A DNA stretch of 64,000 bases, taken from assembly GCA_002898255.1 (NCBI GenBank), contig BEIE01000001.1, positions 868,001 through 932,000 of the forward strand, written 5' to 3'. Made by a program: the position numbers and the translations under genes. The notes beneath the pieces were generated by a model. It had not been told where the DNA came from. It searched no databases and saw nothing but the letters and a program-made list of their open reading frames with translations. The DNA comes from a bacterium HR28. Its GTDB lineage: Bacteria; Chloroflexota; Chloroflexia; Thermomicrobiales; Thermomicrobiaceae. How positions within the stretch are numbered: position 1 is the first letter of the stretch; each line of letters starts with the position of its first letter. This document shows positions 1 to 9,021 of this stretch, in pieces.

Positions 1-1
1 T

Positions 2-373
2 CAGGTGGTGACCTTCTGCTTTACGATGGTCGGAGCGATCCTTGGGTTCCTCTGGTACAACGCTCATCCGGCGCAGGTCTTTATGGGAGACACCGGGTCA
101 CTGGCGCTCGGTGCGGCGCTGGCCACGGCTGCCTTCATGACTGGGCAGTGGTTACTCTTGCCACTGATTGGAATCGTCTTCGTGGCCGAAGCGGTATCGG
201 TAATGTTGCAGGTCGCCTATTTCAAGCTGACCGGTGGCAAGCGTCTCTTCCGGATGGCTCCGTTACACCACCACTTCGAACTCCTTGGCTGGTCAGAGAC
301 GCAAATCACGATGCGCTTTTGGCTGGTGAGTATGATGGCAGGCCTGCTGGGGATCGCCTTGGCACTCGTCTAG
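2..373 (+). CDS. mraY: MraY, lipid I synthase (C-terminal part)
   Basis: This is the last 123 residues of phospho-N-acetylmuramoyl-pentapeptide transferase, which moves phospho-MurNAc-pentapeptide onto undecaprenyl phosphate in the cytoplasmic membrane to make lipid I. The frame is open from the left edge, so the true start lies outside the window. Two family motifs are visible: [16 protein letters not shown], which carries the conserved aspartate, and PLHHHFE further on. The remainder is hydrophobic helix and the protein ends in LLGIALALV. murD follows after 21 bases on the same strand, the usual dcw order. Confidence 0.95.
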   Translation, partial: QVVTFCFTMVGAILGFLWYNAHPAQVFMGDTGSLALGAALATAAFMTGQWLLLPLIGIVFVAEAVSVMLQVAYFKLTGGKRLFRMAPLHHHFELLGWSETQITMRFWLVSMMAGLLGIALALV

Positions 374-394
374 GCTTGGGACGGGAGCACAGGC

Positions 395-1807
395 ATGACC
401 AGTGAGCAGCAGCTCGATCTCCGTGGCAAGCGCGTCCTCGTGATGGGACTTGGGACGCGTTCTGGCGGTCTGGGCGTCACGCGCTGGCTCGTCGAGCAGG
501 GTGCGGAGGTCACAGTGACCGATCTACGGTCTGCCGAGGAGCTCCGACCCAGCCTCGAGGCCTTACGCGATCTCCCGGTGCGCTTCGTCCTCGGTGAGCA
601 TCGCCGTGAGGACTTTGAAGAGGCCGAGATTGTGGTGCGGAATCCCGCTGTTCCTCGGGAGTCCCCCTGGCTCGCGCTCGCGCGGGCTGCTGGCGCACGG
701 ATCGAGATGGAGATGACCCTCTTCTTCCGCGTTTGTCCCGCACCGATCATCGGCGTGACCGGTACCAAGGGCAAGACGACAACTGCGACACTCTGCGCGA
801 CGATCTTGCGTCAGTGGAAACCCGAGACAGTTCTAGCCGGCAATCTCGGGCGCTCGGCATTCGAACTGCTTCCAGCAATCGGCCCAGATACGCCGGTGGT
901 CCTCGAGTTGTCCAGTTGGCAACTGGAAGGGCTCGATGAGCATGGAATGAGCCCGCACATTGCCGTCCTGACGACCATTTCGCCTGACCATCTCGACCGC
1001 TATCCGTCATTTGAGGCCTATGTGGATGCAAAGCGCGCCATTGCCCGCCACCAGCGTCCTGGCGACTGGTTCGTTGTCAATCGTGACGACCCGGTGGTCT
1101 GGTCGTGTCGGGACACTGGCGCAGGACGCGTGATCGCCTTTGGACAGGACGACGGAGTAAGCGAGGGAGCCTTCCGAAAGGGTGATCGTCTGGTCTGGCG
1201 GTTTGCTGGCCAGGAGGAGGAACTCCTGCATCGTAGGGAGATACCCCTGGCCGGTGACCATGCCGTTTCTGATGCCTTGGCTGCGGTGGCTGCAGCACTC
1301 CTCCGCGGTGCAGCGCTCGAGCATGCCAGAGCGGGGTTACGGGGGGCCCAGCCAGTGCCGCACCGGCTTGAGCTTGTGGCCCATATCGATGGTGTCGAGT
1401 TCGTCAACGACACCGCAGCCACGGCACCGGTCGCAGTGCTCGCCGCACTCGAGACGTTCCGCGGGCGGCCAATCGTCCTCATTGGGGGTGGTGCAGCAAA
1501 GGGGGTGTCTCTGGGGGAACTCGCTCAGGTCGTTGCGGCACGCGTACGGGCGGTCGTACTCCTTGATGGGACAGCCACACCCGAGTACAAGGCTGCGCTC
1601 GAGAATGCAGGCGCGCGTGTCTTTGGCCCATACCGGTCGATGGAGGAGGCGGTTCACCAGGCGGCGCGTTTGGCTGAGCCAGGTGGTGTTGTGTTGCTCT
1701 CGCCTGGCTGTGCGAGTTTTGGGCTCTTCCGGGACGAATTCCATCGCGGCGAGGCGTTCCGCGCTGCGGTCAGGCACTTGGCTAGCCGCCAAGGAGTGGA
1801 GCGATGA
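395..1807 (+). CDS. murD: MurD, UDP-MurNAc-L-Ala:D-Glu ligase
   Basis: Cytoplasmic Mur ligase that adds D-glutamate to UDP-MurNAc-L-alanine using ATP. At 470 residues it has the usual three-domain length. An N-terminal Rossmann-like segment with VLVMGLG (residues 14-20) is followed by the ATP-binding loop GVTGTKGKTTT (120-130) and then SPDHLDRY, a MurD signature. The glycine-rich stretch TRSGGLG after the first strand is slightly longer than in many relatives. It starts with ATG and its TGA stop overlaps the ftsW start (ATGA), so the two are probably translationally coupled inside the dcw operon. Confidence 0.96.
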   Translation: MTSEQQLDLRGKRVLVMGLGTRSGGLGVTRWLVEQGAEVTVTDLRSAEELRPSLEALRDLPVRFVLGEHRREDFEEAEIVVRNPAVPRESPWLALARAAGARIEMEMTLFFRVCPAPIIGVTGTKGKTTTATLCATILRQWKPETVLAGNLGRSAFELLPAIGPDTPVVLELSSWQLEGLDEHGMSPHIAVLTTISPDHLDRYPSFEAYVDAKRAIARHQRPGDWFVVNRDDPVVWSCRDTGAGRVIAFGQDDGVSEGAFRKGDRLVWRFAGQEEELLHRREIPLAGDHAVSDALAAVAAALLRGAALEHARAGLRGAQPVPHRLELVAHIDGVEFVNDTAATAPVAVLAALETFRGRPIVLIGGGAAKGVSLGELAQVVAARVRAVVLLDGTATPEYKAALENAGARVFGPYRSMEEAVHQAARLAEPGGVVLLSPGCASFGLFRDEFHRGEAFRAAVRHLASRQGVER

Positions 1808-3084
1808 GGCGTCTGGTCCGTGCGTTTGCTCGACTCCTGACTCCTCCGGGAGAGCGGCGCGTCCTCCACGAACCAGACCTCGCGCTGTTACTCACGATTC
1901 TCGCGCTCAACACGTTCGGGCTGGTAATGGTGTTCAGCGCCAGTGTCGGCAGTGACAGCAGCTACGCTGTCCGGCACGCCGTCTGGTTAGGATTGGGATC
2001 ACTCGCGGCGGTGGTGACCACAGCCTTTGACTACCGGATCTGGCGGCGCCTCGCGGTACCGACGCTGGTTGTGACTCTTGCACTCATGACGGCTGTTCTG
2101 CTCCCAGGGATCGGTGAGACGCGTCTGGGGGCCCAGCGGTGGATCGATCTCGGCCCGCTCTCCTTCCAGCCATCGGAGCTGGCGAAGTTGGCGCTCGTCC
2201 TGTACCTTGCGAGCTGGCTTGCTGGGAAAGGTGATCGCATTCGCCAATTTGGCCATGGTGTCGTGCCGTTCGTCGTGCTGCTCGGTGCGCTCGTCGGCCT
2301 CACGATGCTTCAGCCAGACCTCGGCACATCGATGGTGCTTGTCCTGACCGGGTTCACCATGTTCTTCGTTGCTGGAGCAGCAATTTCGCACTTTGCGTTG
2401 TTGGGTGCGAGTGGATTGGCGGCTGCCTTAGTCATGGCACTTGGTGCCTCTTACCGACGCGAGCGTATTCTGGTCTTATTGAGCTCCGACCAAGAACTAT
2501 TCGATCCGAACGGGCTCTTGCGCACGCTTGGCTGGCAAATCGCACAGGCACGCTTGGCCTTTGGTGGGGGCGGATGGTTCGGAGTTGGCCTTGGTGCGGG
2601 GCGGCAGAAGTTCCAGTGGCTACCCCACGCGCACAATGACGCGATTTTCGCGGTCATCGGCGAGGAGCTCGGTGTTGTCGGCTGTGCCGTGATGCTTCTC
2701 CTCTTTCTTGTCTTCGCGTGGCGTGGACTCAGTGTCGCCCGGCGTGCACCCGATCGCTTCGGTGGGCTGCTTGCAGTCGGGATTACAAGTTGGATCGTTG
2801 GTCAAGCGCTGATTAACGTAGGCGGCATCACCTCGACGCTTCCGTTTACTGGAATCCCCTTGCCGTTCATCAGTTATGGCGGATCGGCGCTGGTCACCTC
2901 GCTGGCAGCAACAGGTATCTTGCTGAGTATCTCGCGGGCAACAGTGCCCCGCGGTGCTGAGCCGGTGGTCTCCAGGTCGGTACCGGAACGCCGGGTACGG
3001 CATCCGGCACTTGCACCCATGCTGCGCAGCTTCGGCCGGAATGCTCGACGTCGAGCTGCTCCGCGAGGAGGCCGAACACGATGA
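1804..3084 (+). CDS. ftsW: FtsW, SEDS-family peptidoglycan polymerase
   Basis: Polytopic membrane glycosyltransferase of the SEDS family that polymerises lipid II at the division septum together with a class B PBP. The 426 residues show about ten hydrophobic segments. Family motifs are AQRWIDLG...PSELAK (residues 110-128), LQPDLGTS (169-176) and HNDAIFAVIGEELG (277-290), which contains the conserved essential aspartate (D279). The C-terminal 50 residues are Arg-rich and probably cytosolic. It overlaps murD and murC by four bases each. murG, which normally sits directly downstream, is absent: murC follows at once. Confidence 0.93.
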   Translation: MRRLVRAFARLLTPPGERRVLHEPDLALLLTILALNTFGLVMVFSASVGSDSSYAVRHAVWLGLGSLAAVVTTAFDYRIWRRLAVPTLVVTLALMTAVLLPGIGETRLGAQRWIDLGPLSFQPSELAKLALVLYLASWLAGKGDRIRQFGHGVVPFVVLLGALVGLTMLQPDLGTSMVLVLTGFTMFFVAGAAISHFALLGASGLAAALVMALGASYRRERILVLLSSDQELFDPNGLLRTLGWQIAQARLAFGGGGWFGVGLGAGRQKFQWLPHAHNDAIFAVIGEELGVVGCAVMLLLFLVFAWRGLSVARRAPDRFGGLLAVGITSWIVGQALINVGGITSTLPFTGIPLPFISYGGSALVTSLAATGILLSISRATVPRGAEPVVSRSVPERRVRHPALAPMLRSFGRNARRRAAPRGGRTR

Positions 3085-4469
3085 GGTGGCCGCGTCATCT
3101 CGACTGGCTGACCGCTGGGGCTCCGGTGCACTTTCTTGGTATCGGAGGCAGCGGCATGAGCGGACTCGCCGAGCTCTTGGCCGCGGAAGGCTACCGTGTC
3201 TCCGGATGCGATGCGGTTTCTAGCCCGGTCTTGGAACACCTCGCTCAGCGCGGTATCGCGGTCACCATTGGGCATAACCCCCAGCATGCGGAAGACGCAG
3301 ACCTTCTGGTTGTGACGAGCGCAGTCCGGGCCGCTCACCCGGAAGTCACTGCCTTCGCGATCCGGCGTCGACCGATCGTCAAGCGGGCAGCGCTGCTGGG
3401 TTTGCTCACCGCTGACTACCTGACGATCGCAGTTGCAGGAACGCACGGCAAGAGTACGACGAGTGGGATGATCGCGCTCGCGCTCGAGGTCGCGGGACTG
3501 AGGCCGGGATTCGCGATCGGGGCAACGGTGCGTGATCTCGGGAGTACGAGTGCTCGGCCGAGTCGAGGGCGGTTCTTCGTCGTTGAAGCAGACGAGTACG
3601 ATTACAGCTTCCTTGCCCTCGAGCCATACATTGCTGTCGTGCTGAATGTCGATCACGACCATCCAGATCTCTTCCCGAGTCACGGTAGTGTTGTACGCGC
3701 CTTCCGACGCTTCCTGGAGCGACTACGTCCGGATGGGGTGGCAGTGCTCTCGGCGGACGACCCAGTGACGAGGGCATTTGCCAGCGAACTCTCGGCTGCT
3801 GGCCGGCGGGTTTTCACGTTTGGCACGGCTGCTGATGCGCAGTACCGCGTGCTGCCGGACGGATCGCTAAAGAATCCGGATGGAATAGTCCAACCGCTCG
3901 CTCTCGCGGTGCCAGGCTGGCACAATCGGCTCAATGCTGCAGCCGCCGTCGCAGCGGGGGTTGCAGCCGGTGTGCCGGTGCCGGTGGTGCTCCAGGCGCT
4001 TCGCTGCTTCACCGGAGTCGGCCGGCGCTTCGAGGAATACGGCGTCGTTGAGGGAGTGCCGGTGATTCTTGATTACGCCCATCACCCGCGAGAGGTGGCG
4101 GCAACGATCGCCGCAGCACGGGAACGGTACCCTGAGGCACGACTGTGGGCCGTCTTCCAGCCGCACACCTATAGTCGGACACAACTCTTCCTTGACCAGT
4201 TCGCGCAGGCGCTTGAACAAGCCGATATCGTCGTGGTGACCGACGTCTACCCCGCGCGCGAGCTCCCACTTCCTGGTGTGAACGGGGTTGCACTGGCACA
4301 GCGGATCCAGCGAGTACCGGCAATCGCGGTGCCTGATCCAGATGCTGCAGCGACGACGGTGCGTGCGGCGATGCAGGATGGCGATGTTGTTCTTCTTCTC
4401 GGTGCGGGGGATATTTGGAAAGCAGCGGTCGCGTTGCGGGAGGGTGAGCGCAATGCCAGCGCGCGTTGA
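3081..4469 (+). CDS. murC: MurC, UDP-MurNAc:L-Ala ligase
   Basis: ATP-dependent ligase that adds the first amino acid (L-Ala) to UDP-MurNAc in the cytoplasm. It has 462 residues, the standard length. The N-terminal UDP-binding motif [14 protein letters not shown] starts at residue 20 and the ATP loop AGTHGKSTT spans 119-127. The central-domain motif [11 protein letters not shown] and the C-terminal FQPHTYSRT are also present. The start overlaps the ftsW stop as ATGA. Its 3' end overlaps murB by 17 bases. Confidence 0.96.
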   Translation: MRWPRHLDWLTAGAPVHFLGIGGSGMSGLAELLAAEGYRVSGCDAVSSPVLEHLAQRGIAVTIGHNPQHAEDADLLVVTSAVRAAHPEVTAFAIRRRPIVKRAALLGLLTADYLTIAVAGTHGKSTTSGMIALALEVAGLRPGFAIGATVRDLGSTSARPSRGRFFVVEADEYDYSFLALEPYIAVVLNVDHDHPDLFPSHGSVVRAFRRFLERLRPDGVAVLSADDPVTRAFASELSAAGRRVFTFGTAADAQYRVLPDGSLKNPDGIVQPLALAVPGWHNRLNAAAAVAAGVAAGVPVPVVLQALRCFTGVGRRFEEYGVVEGVPVILDYAHHPREVAATIAAARERYPEARLWAVFQPHTYSRTQLFLDQFAQALEQADIVVVTDVYPARELPLPGVNGVALAQRIQRVPAIAVPDPDAAATTVRAAMQDGDVVLLLGAGDIWKAAVALREGERNASAR

Positions 4470-5412
4470 GCGGGCGACCGTGGTGACGGTCGAGGGCCGA
4501 CCGCTGCGTGTGCTCGAGTCTGAGCCGCTGGGGCGATACACCACGTTCCGGATCGGCGGTCCAGCGGACTTCCTCGTGCGAGCGAGTGATCGCGAGACGC
4601 TCGAGCTGGCGCTCGCTTGGGGGGAGCGTGAAGGGTTACCGGTTACGGTGATCGGTGGCGGAAGCAATCTCCTCGTGTGCGACGGTGGGATCCGAGGGCT
4701 TGTCGTCGTCTTCCGGACGGCGGGTGGAGGGCAGCAGGATGTATTACCGTTTGAGTGCGAGGACGGAGCAATTATCATGGCATTCCCCGCCACAGCTCCC
4801 CTCTCCTGGATTGGGCACCGGACGAGCGAGCTCGGCCTTGCCGGGATGGAATGGGCAGCAGGCCTGCCAGGCGTTCTCGGTGGGGCCGTTGTGAACAATG
4901 CTGGTGCGCACGGTGGAGATGTCGGGAGTGTACTGGTGGATGTCGACCTCTATGATCTCCGCAGGCGCACTCTTGTCCGCTGGACGCGGGAGCAGCTCGC
5001 TCCGCGTTATCGGCTTACAACGCTCAAAGCACTCCCGCAACCGCGAGGCTACGTCGTGCTACAGGCCCGATTGCGCCTGCAACCAGGCGATCCGGCGAAA
5101 CTCCGGGCCATTGCCGAGGCAAATGCCCGCTGGCGCCGGGAACATCAACCGACCGGGCCGTGTGCTGGGTCCGTTTTCAAGAACCCACCAGGTACGTACG
5201 CCGGGTATCTCATCGAGCAGGCAGGACTTAAGGGATTCCAGGTAGGGCGAATGCGTGTCTCGGAGCGGCACGCGAACTTCTTCCTGAACCTTGGTGGGGC
5301 AACGGCCGAGGAGGCGCTAACGCTTCTCGAAGAGGTGCGGCGGCGCGTGGCGGAGCGTTTTGGCATCGTGTTGGAGCCGGAGATCGAAGTCATCGGGGAG
5401 CCAAAGGGATGA
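4453..5412 (+). CDS. murB: MurB, UDP-N-acetylenolpyruvoylglucosamine reductase
   Basis: FAD/NADPH enzyme that reduces enolpyruvyl-UDP-GlcNAc to UDP-MurNAc. The 319-residue frame was started at the ATG just behind GAGGGTGAG rather than at the longer open frame upstream, which would run deep into mur[13 protein letters not shown] (residues 29-39) and the FAD-binding GGGSNLL (68-74) are N-terminal. CAGSVFKNP holds the catalytic serine (about S240), and [10 protein letters not shown] near the end holds the proton-relay glutamate. The layout resembles the Bacillus-type (type II) MurB. The stop overlaps ddl as ATGA. Confidence 0.94.
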   Translation: MPARVERATVVTVEGRPLRVLESEPLGRYTTFRIGGPADFLVRASDRETLELALAWGEREGLPVTVIGGGSNLLVCDGGIRGLVVVFRTAGGGQQDVLPFECEDGAIIMAFPATAPLSWIGHRTSELGLAGMEWAAGLPGVLGGAVVNNAGAHGGDVGSVLVDVDLYDLRRRTLVRWTREQLAPRYRLTTLKALPQPRGYVVLQARLRLQPGDPAKLRAIAEANARWRREHQPTGPCAGSVFKNPPGTYAGYLIEQAGLKGFQVGRMRVSERHANFFLNLGGATAEEALTLLEEVRRRVAERFGIVLEPEIEVIGEPKG

Positions 5413-6506
5413 GGGGAAAAATCCGCGTCGCAGTCGTCTTCGGCGGGCAATCGGGTGAGCACGACGTCTCGCTTCGTTCGGCCCAAGCAATCTTGCGGCA
5501 CATCGATCGTGAGCGGTTTGATGTCGTCCCGATCGGCATTACACGGGACGGTCACTGGCTCATTGGTGGAGATCCACTGAAAGAATTGGCTGCCCGGAGT
5601 CGGCTCCCACTGGAACCAGAGCTGACCGAAGAGACAGTGGATCTCAAGCAGGGGGCCCCACAGCAGCTTCTGATTCCCGAGCCGATTTTGGCGGGAAGCG
5701 TCGACGTGGTCTTCCCAGTGTTGCACGGGCCGTACGGCGAAGATGGGACGATTCAGGGTTTGCTGGAGCTTGCCGGAGTGCCGTACGTCGGTTGTGGTGT
5801 CCTTGCCTCGGCGGTCGCCATGGATAAGCCGACTGCCAAGCGACTGTTCGCGAGTGTTGGCCTCGATCAGGCACGCTGGCTTGCCTTCACACACCACGAG
5901 TGGCAGTGTCGGCAAGATGACCTGATCGGCCGGATCGAGCGTGAACTCGGCTATCCCTGCTTCGTCAAGCCAGCGAACCTTGGTTCGAGCGTCGGGGTAA
6001 GCAAAGCGCGCGGGCGTGCGGAGCTGGTGAAGGCGGTGGAACTCGCTGCGCGTTACGACCGGCGCATTTTGGTTGAGGAGGCGATCGATGCACGAGAACT
6101 CGAGGTGAGCGTTCTGGGGAACGAAGAGCCGATTGCGTCCATCGTTGGAGAGATCGTGCCGAGTCGGGAATTCTACGACTACGAAGCGAAGTACATCGAC
6201 TCGAACTCGCAGCTACTGATTCCAGCACCGATCAGCGAAGAGCAGGCCGAGACGGTGCGCCGCATGGCGATCGAAGCGTTTCGGGTCATCGACGGCGCAG
6301 GTATGGCACGGGTCGACTTCTTTCTCGAGCGGCCAACTGGTCGGATCCTCGTCAACGAGGTGAACACCATCCCCGGATTCACAGCGATCTCGATGTATCC
6401 CAAGCTTTGGGAGGCCTCTGGGTTGTGCTTTCGGGATTTGATCACGCGCCTGATCGAACTGGCGCTGGAGCGCCACCAGGAGCAACGGCGACGGCGATCG
6501 GGGTGA
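5409..6506 (+). CDS. ddl: D-alanine--D-alanine ligase
   Basis: ATP-grasp enzyme that joins two D-alanines for the pentapeptide stem. The 365 residues begin with the family motif VVFGGQSGEHDVSLRSA (9-25). FPVLHGPYGEDGTIQG and the ATP-grasp CFVKPANLGSSVGVSK follow. Near residue 315 is VNEVNTIPGFT, with the metal-binding Glu/Asn. A 4-base overlap with murB and a GTGA overlap with ftsQ place it in the dcw transcription unit. Confidence 0.95.
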   Translation: MRGKIRVAVVFGGQSGEHDVSLRSAQAILRHIDRERFDVVPIGITRDGHWLIGGDPLKELAARSRLPLEPELTEETVDLKQGAPQQLLIPEPILAGSVDVVFPVLHGPYGEDGTIQGLLELAGVPYVGCGVLASAVAMDKPTAKRLFASVGLDQARWLAFTHHEWQCRQDDLIGRIERELGYPCFVKPANLGSSVGVSKARGRAELVKAVELAARYDRRILVEEAIDARELEVSVLGNEEPIASIVGEIVPSREFYDYEAKYIDSNSQLLIPAPISEEQAETVRRMAIEAFRVIDGAGMARVDFFLERPTGRILVNEVNTIPGFTAISMYPKLWEASGLCFRDLITRLIELALERHQEQRRRRSG

Positions 6507-7243
6507 CTGAAACTCCTCCAGCTTCAGTGCGGCGCCGCCGTGTGCGGCGTGCGCTCGTCGGGGGCGTCCTGACAGGGCGGCTCCTTGCACTGCTGCTCTT
6601 GGTCGGCGGTCTGGTACTGCTTGTTGGGTTCCTCGAGGGCGAACAGTATCGCGTGCGCACCGTGATCGTGCACGGAAATCGGCTCGCCTTCGCCGACGCG
6701 GTGGTGCGGGAGAGCGGTGTCCTGGGGCAGTCGGTCTTTCGTATCGATACCCAGGCGGTCGCGGAGCGATTGGTCATGCACCCAGCGATTGCTGCGGCCA
6801 CGGTTCGCTCTATCTACCCGGACACTGTGGTGATTGAACTGGTGGAAAGGCAACCGACGAGCGTCTGGATGACTGAGCAAGGGAACTGGCTGATTGACAG
6901 TGAAGGGCGGGTTATTGGAAACGGAGAGGCCACTGATTTACCACACGTGCGCGTGAGCGGTGGTTTCACGCTGCAGCCAGGCGGGCGCGTTCCGGGCACG
7001 GTGGCTCGGGCAGTGCCCGAGCTGGTCAAGCGCTACGCTGATCGGCTGGCGGGATTCGAGTACCGACCGGCCGAGGGACTCATCCTCGTCTTCGCTGGTG
7101 GAGAGCGGATCATTCTTGGCGATGCCGAGCGGCTGGCCGACCAGGTCGCCGTCCTCAATGCCTTGGAGGCACAGGGAACGTCTTGGCTCCATCTTGATCT
7201 TCGAGACCCGGATCGTCCGGTGCTCTGGCGGGTGGGGTCGTGA
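6503..7243 (+). CDS. ftsQ: FtsQ/DivIB, division protein with POTRA domain
   Basis: Bitopic divisome protein that links early and late division factors. I start it at the GTG overlapping the ddl stop (GTGA), giving 246 residues. The alternative start lies well inside ddl. An Arg-rich cytosolic N-terminus (RRRRVRR, about 10-16) precedes one hydrophobic helix (about 24-43). Then comes a POTRA domain (about 49-118, beginning [14 protein letters not shown]) and the FtsQ beta domain. Residues 105-130 ([18 protein letters not shown]) are typical. In many bacteria ftsA would follow; here a promoter-bearing 160-base gap and ftsZ follow. Confidence 0.88.
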   Translation: MTETPPASVRRRRVRRALVGGVLTGRLLALLLLVGGLVLLVGFLEGEQYRVRTVIVHGNRLAFADAVVRESGVLGQSVFRIDTQAVAERLVMHPAIAAATVRSIYPDTVVIELVERQPTSVWMTEQGNWLIDSEGRVIGNGEATDLPHVRVSGGFTLQPGGRVPGTVARAVPELVKRYADRLAGFEYRPAEGLILVFAGGERIILGDAERLADQVAVLNALEAQGTSWLHLDLRDPDRPVLWRVGS

Positions 7244-7257
7244 AGCATGGGGGTGGG

Positions 7258-7263
7258 TATGCT
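7258..7263 (+). promoter_or_regulatory. Probable -10 box upstream of ftsZ
   Basis: TATGCT (followed by an overlapping TACACT at 7263-7268) lies in the 160-base gap between ftsQ and ftsZ. It fits the TAnnnT -10 boxes seen elsewhere in the window. No good -35 is visible, so this is moderate evidence. It would give ftsZ a leader of about 135 bases. Confidence 0.4.
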
Positions 7264-7305
7264 ACACTCGACTCTCGACGACGGGTACAGCGAGCGAGCC
7301 TCCTG

Positions 7306-7325
7306 CTGCCCGCTGCGGCGGGCAG
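7306..7325 (+). other. Hairpin in the ftsZ leader
   Basis: CTGCCCGC and GCGGGCAG form a perfect 8-base-pair stem around the loop TGCG. It sits about 80 bases before the ftsZ start and downstream of the probable -10. No T-run follows, so an intrinsic terminator is unlikely. An mRNA-stability or translational role is possible but unproven. Confidence 0.5.
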
Positions 7326-7403
7326 GGGGCGGGTGCATTCGACGCACGCTGCGAGAGCGAACCGGACGGAGGGGCAACGCGGGACTGCAGGAGGGTGAGG
7401 GCG

Positions 7404-8516
7404 ATGACAATGTTCGACAACCATGAGGACGAGCTGATCCACTCCTTCGCACGCATCAAGGTGATCGGCGTCGGTGGTGGCGGTGGTAATGCGGTCAACC
7501 GGATGATCGAGGCTGGCGTCCAAGGAGTCGAGTTCATCGCGGTCAACACCGACGCACAGGCGTTGCTCAAGTCGCTCGCTCCAGTCACGGTTCGGATTGG
7601 TGACAAGTTGACCAAAGGGCTGGGCGCTGGGGGGCGTCCGGAAATTGGCGAGCGTGCTGCTGAAGAAAGCGCCGATATGCTCGCCGAACTTGTCCGCGGG
7701 GCGGATATGGTCTTTATCGCCGCGGGTATGGGAGGCGGCACTGGGACCGGCGCGTCACCTGTGATCGCGCGTTTGGCGCGCGAAGCAGGCGCCCTGACCG
7801 TTGGTGTTGTTACGCGGCCTTTCGACTTTGAGGGAGCAAAACGGCGCCGCATCGCGGACGAGGGAATCGCCGTGCTTAAGGAGCATGTCGATGCGTTGAT
7901 CACGATTCCCAACCAGCGACTTGTTTCAATGGTCGATCCCAAAACGCCGTTTTCTGAGGCGTTCCGCATCGCAGACGACGTCTTGCGGCAGGGGATTCAA
8001 GGGATCTCCGACCTGATCACCCGACCAGGGTTGATCAACTTGGACTTTGCCGATGTCAAGACGATCCTGCGGGATGCTGGCTCGGCTCTGATGGCGATAG
8101 GCCGCGGGACCGGCGAGAATCGCTGCGTCGATGCAGCCCGTGCCGCTGTAGAAAGTCCTTTGCTCGAGATGAGTATCGAGGGTGCGACGCGCGTCCTCTA
8201 CAACATCGCTGGTGGACCCGACCTCTCGATGGCCGAGGTCAACGAGGCAGCCGAACTCATCCGCTCGATGGTCGACGAAGAGGCCGAGATTATCTTTGGA
8301 ACGACGGAACCCGACGAGGCGATGGGGCGGGACGTAACCATCACGCTTATCGCAGCTGGGTTCACCGGTGCCGGTGCCCAGCGGCGACCGCGGGCACCGG
8401 AGCGGCGTTTCCGACCAGAACCGACGACGCGCACGAGCGCCCCGCCGCGGACGCCGATCTTGCCAGACGACGAGTGGGCGGAGCCGTCCATCCTCCGCTT
8501 CCTGCGTGAGCGCTGA
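7404..8516 (+). CDS. ftsZ: FtsZ, tubulin-like division GTPase
   Basis: Cytoplasmic GTPase that polymerises into the division ring. The start chosen is the ATG behind GAGGGTGAGGGCG, giving 370 residues. The GTP-binding core begins [17 protein letters not shown] (18-34) and has the tubulin signature GGGTGTG (110-116). The T7 loop NLDFADV lies near residue 211. A variable Pro/Arg-rich linker (about 315-355) leads to [10 protein letters not shown], which looks like the conserved C-terminal peptide that binds membrane anchors. No ftsA lies next to it, so the anchor is encoded elsewhere or is another protein such as SepF. Confidence 0.97.
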   Translation: MTMFDNHEDELIHSFARIKVIGVGGGGGNAVNRMIEAGVQGVEFIAVNTDAQALLKSLAPVTVRIGDKLTKGLGAGGRPEIGERAAEESADMLAELVRGADMVFIAAGMGGGTGTGASPVIARLAREAGALTVGVVTRPFDFEGAKRRRIADEGIAVLKEHVDALITIPNQRLVSMVDPKTPFSEAFRIADDVLRQGIQGISDLITRPGLINLDFADVKTILRDAGSALMAIGRGTGENRCVDAARAAVESPLLEMSIEGATRVLYNIAGGPDLSMAEVNEAAELIRSMVDEEAEIIFGTTEPDEAMGRDVTITLIAAGFTGAGAQRRPRAPERRFRPEPTTRTSAPPRTPILPDDEWAEPSILRFLRER

Positions 8517-8535
8517 AGGTGAAGGCCGAGCGACC

Positions 8536-9021
8536 GTGAAGTGCCCGTATTGTGGAGCTCGCGATGCGCGAGTCATCGACTCGCGTGAACTCAATGGTGG
8601 CGAGAGCATTCGGCGGCGTCGCGAATGTGTTGCCTGTGGTCGGCGTTTCACGACGTATGAACGCGTGGAGCCGCTCTGGCTGATGGTGGTCAAACGGGAC
8701 GGACGCCGCGAGCCGTTCGATGTAACGAAGCTCCGGGAGGGACTGCGCCTGGCACTGAAGAAGCGGCCCGTCTCACCGGACGAGATTGATCGTATTGTGG
8801 CGACCGTTGAGCGGGAGCTGCACAGTCTCGGCACGAGCGAGGTGCCGAGCACCCTGATCGGCGAGATCGTGCTCCGGGAGCTCAAGCAACTCGACGAGGT
8901 CGCATACATCCGTTTCGCGTCGGTCTACCGTCGGTTCGCCGATCTGGAAGACCTCCGCCGGGAGATGGAAGCGCTTGGATGGCGTCCCCAGCCGGTCACG
9001 GTCAACGAGCAGACGAGCTGA
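8536..9021 (+). CDS. nrdR: NrdR, repressor of ribonucleotide reductase genes
   Basis: Zinc-ribbon/ATP-cone transcriptional repressor that controls nrd genes according to (d)ATP levels. It has 161 residues from a GTG start; the longer upstream frame lies inside ftsZ. The N-terminal zinc ribbon has Cys at 3, 6, 31 and 34 (MKCPYCG... and CVACGRRFTTYER), followed by the ATP-cone domain (about 49-139). Its place right behind ftsZ is seen in other Chloroflexota and Firmicutes clusters. No NrdR boxes or nrd genes are visible in this window. Confidence 0.95.
   Translation: MKCPYCGARDARVIDSRELNGGESIRRRRECVACGRRFTTYERVEPLWLMVVKRDGRREPFDVTKLREGLRLALKKRPVSPDEIDRIVATVERELHSLGTSEVPSTLIGEIVLRELKQLDEVAYIRFASVYRRFADLEDLRREMEALGWRPQPVTVNEQTS

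Noticed and set aside
2874-4898. Long minus-strand open frames opposite ftsW, murC and murB
   Set aside because: They mirror well-supported dcw genes and show no protein family motifs.
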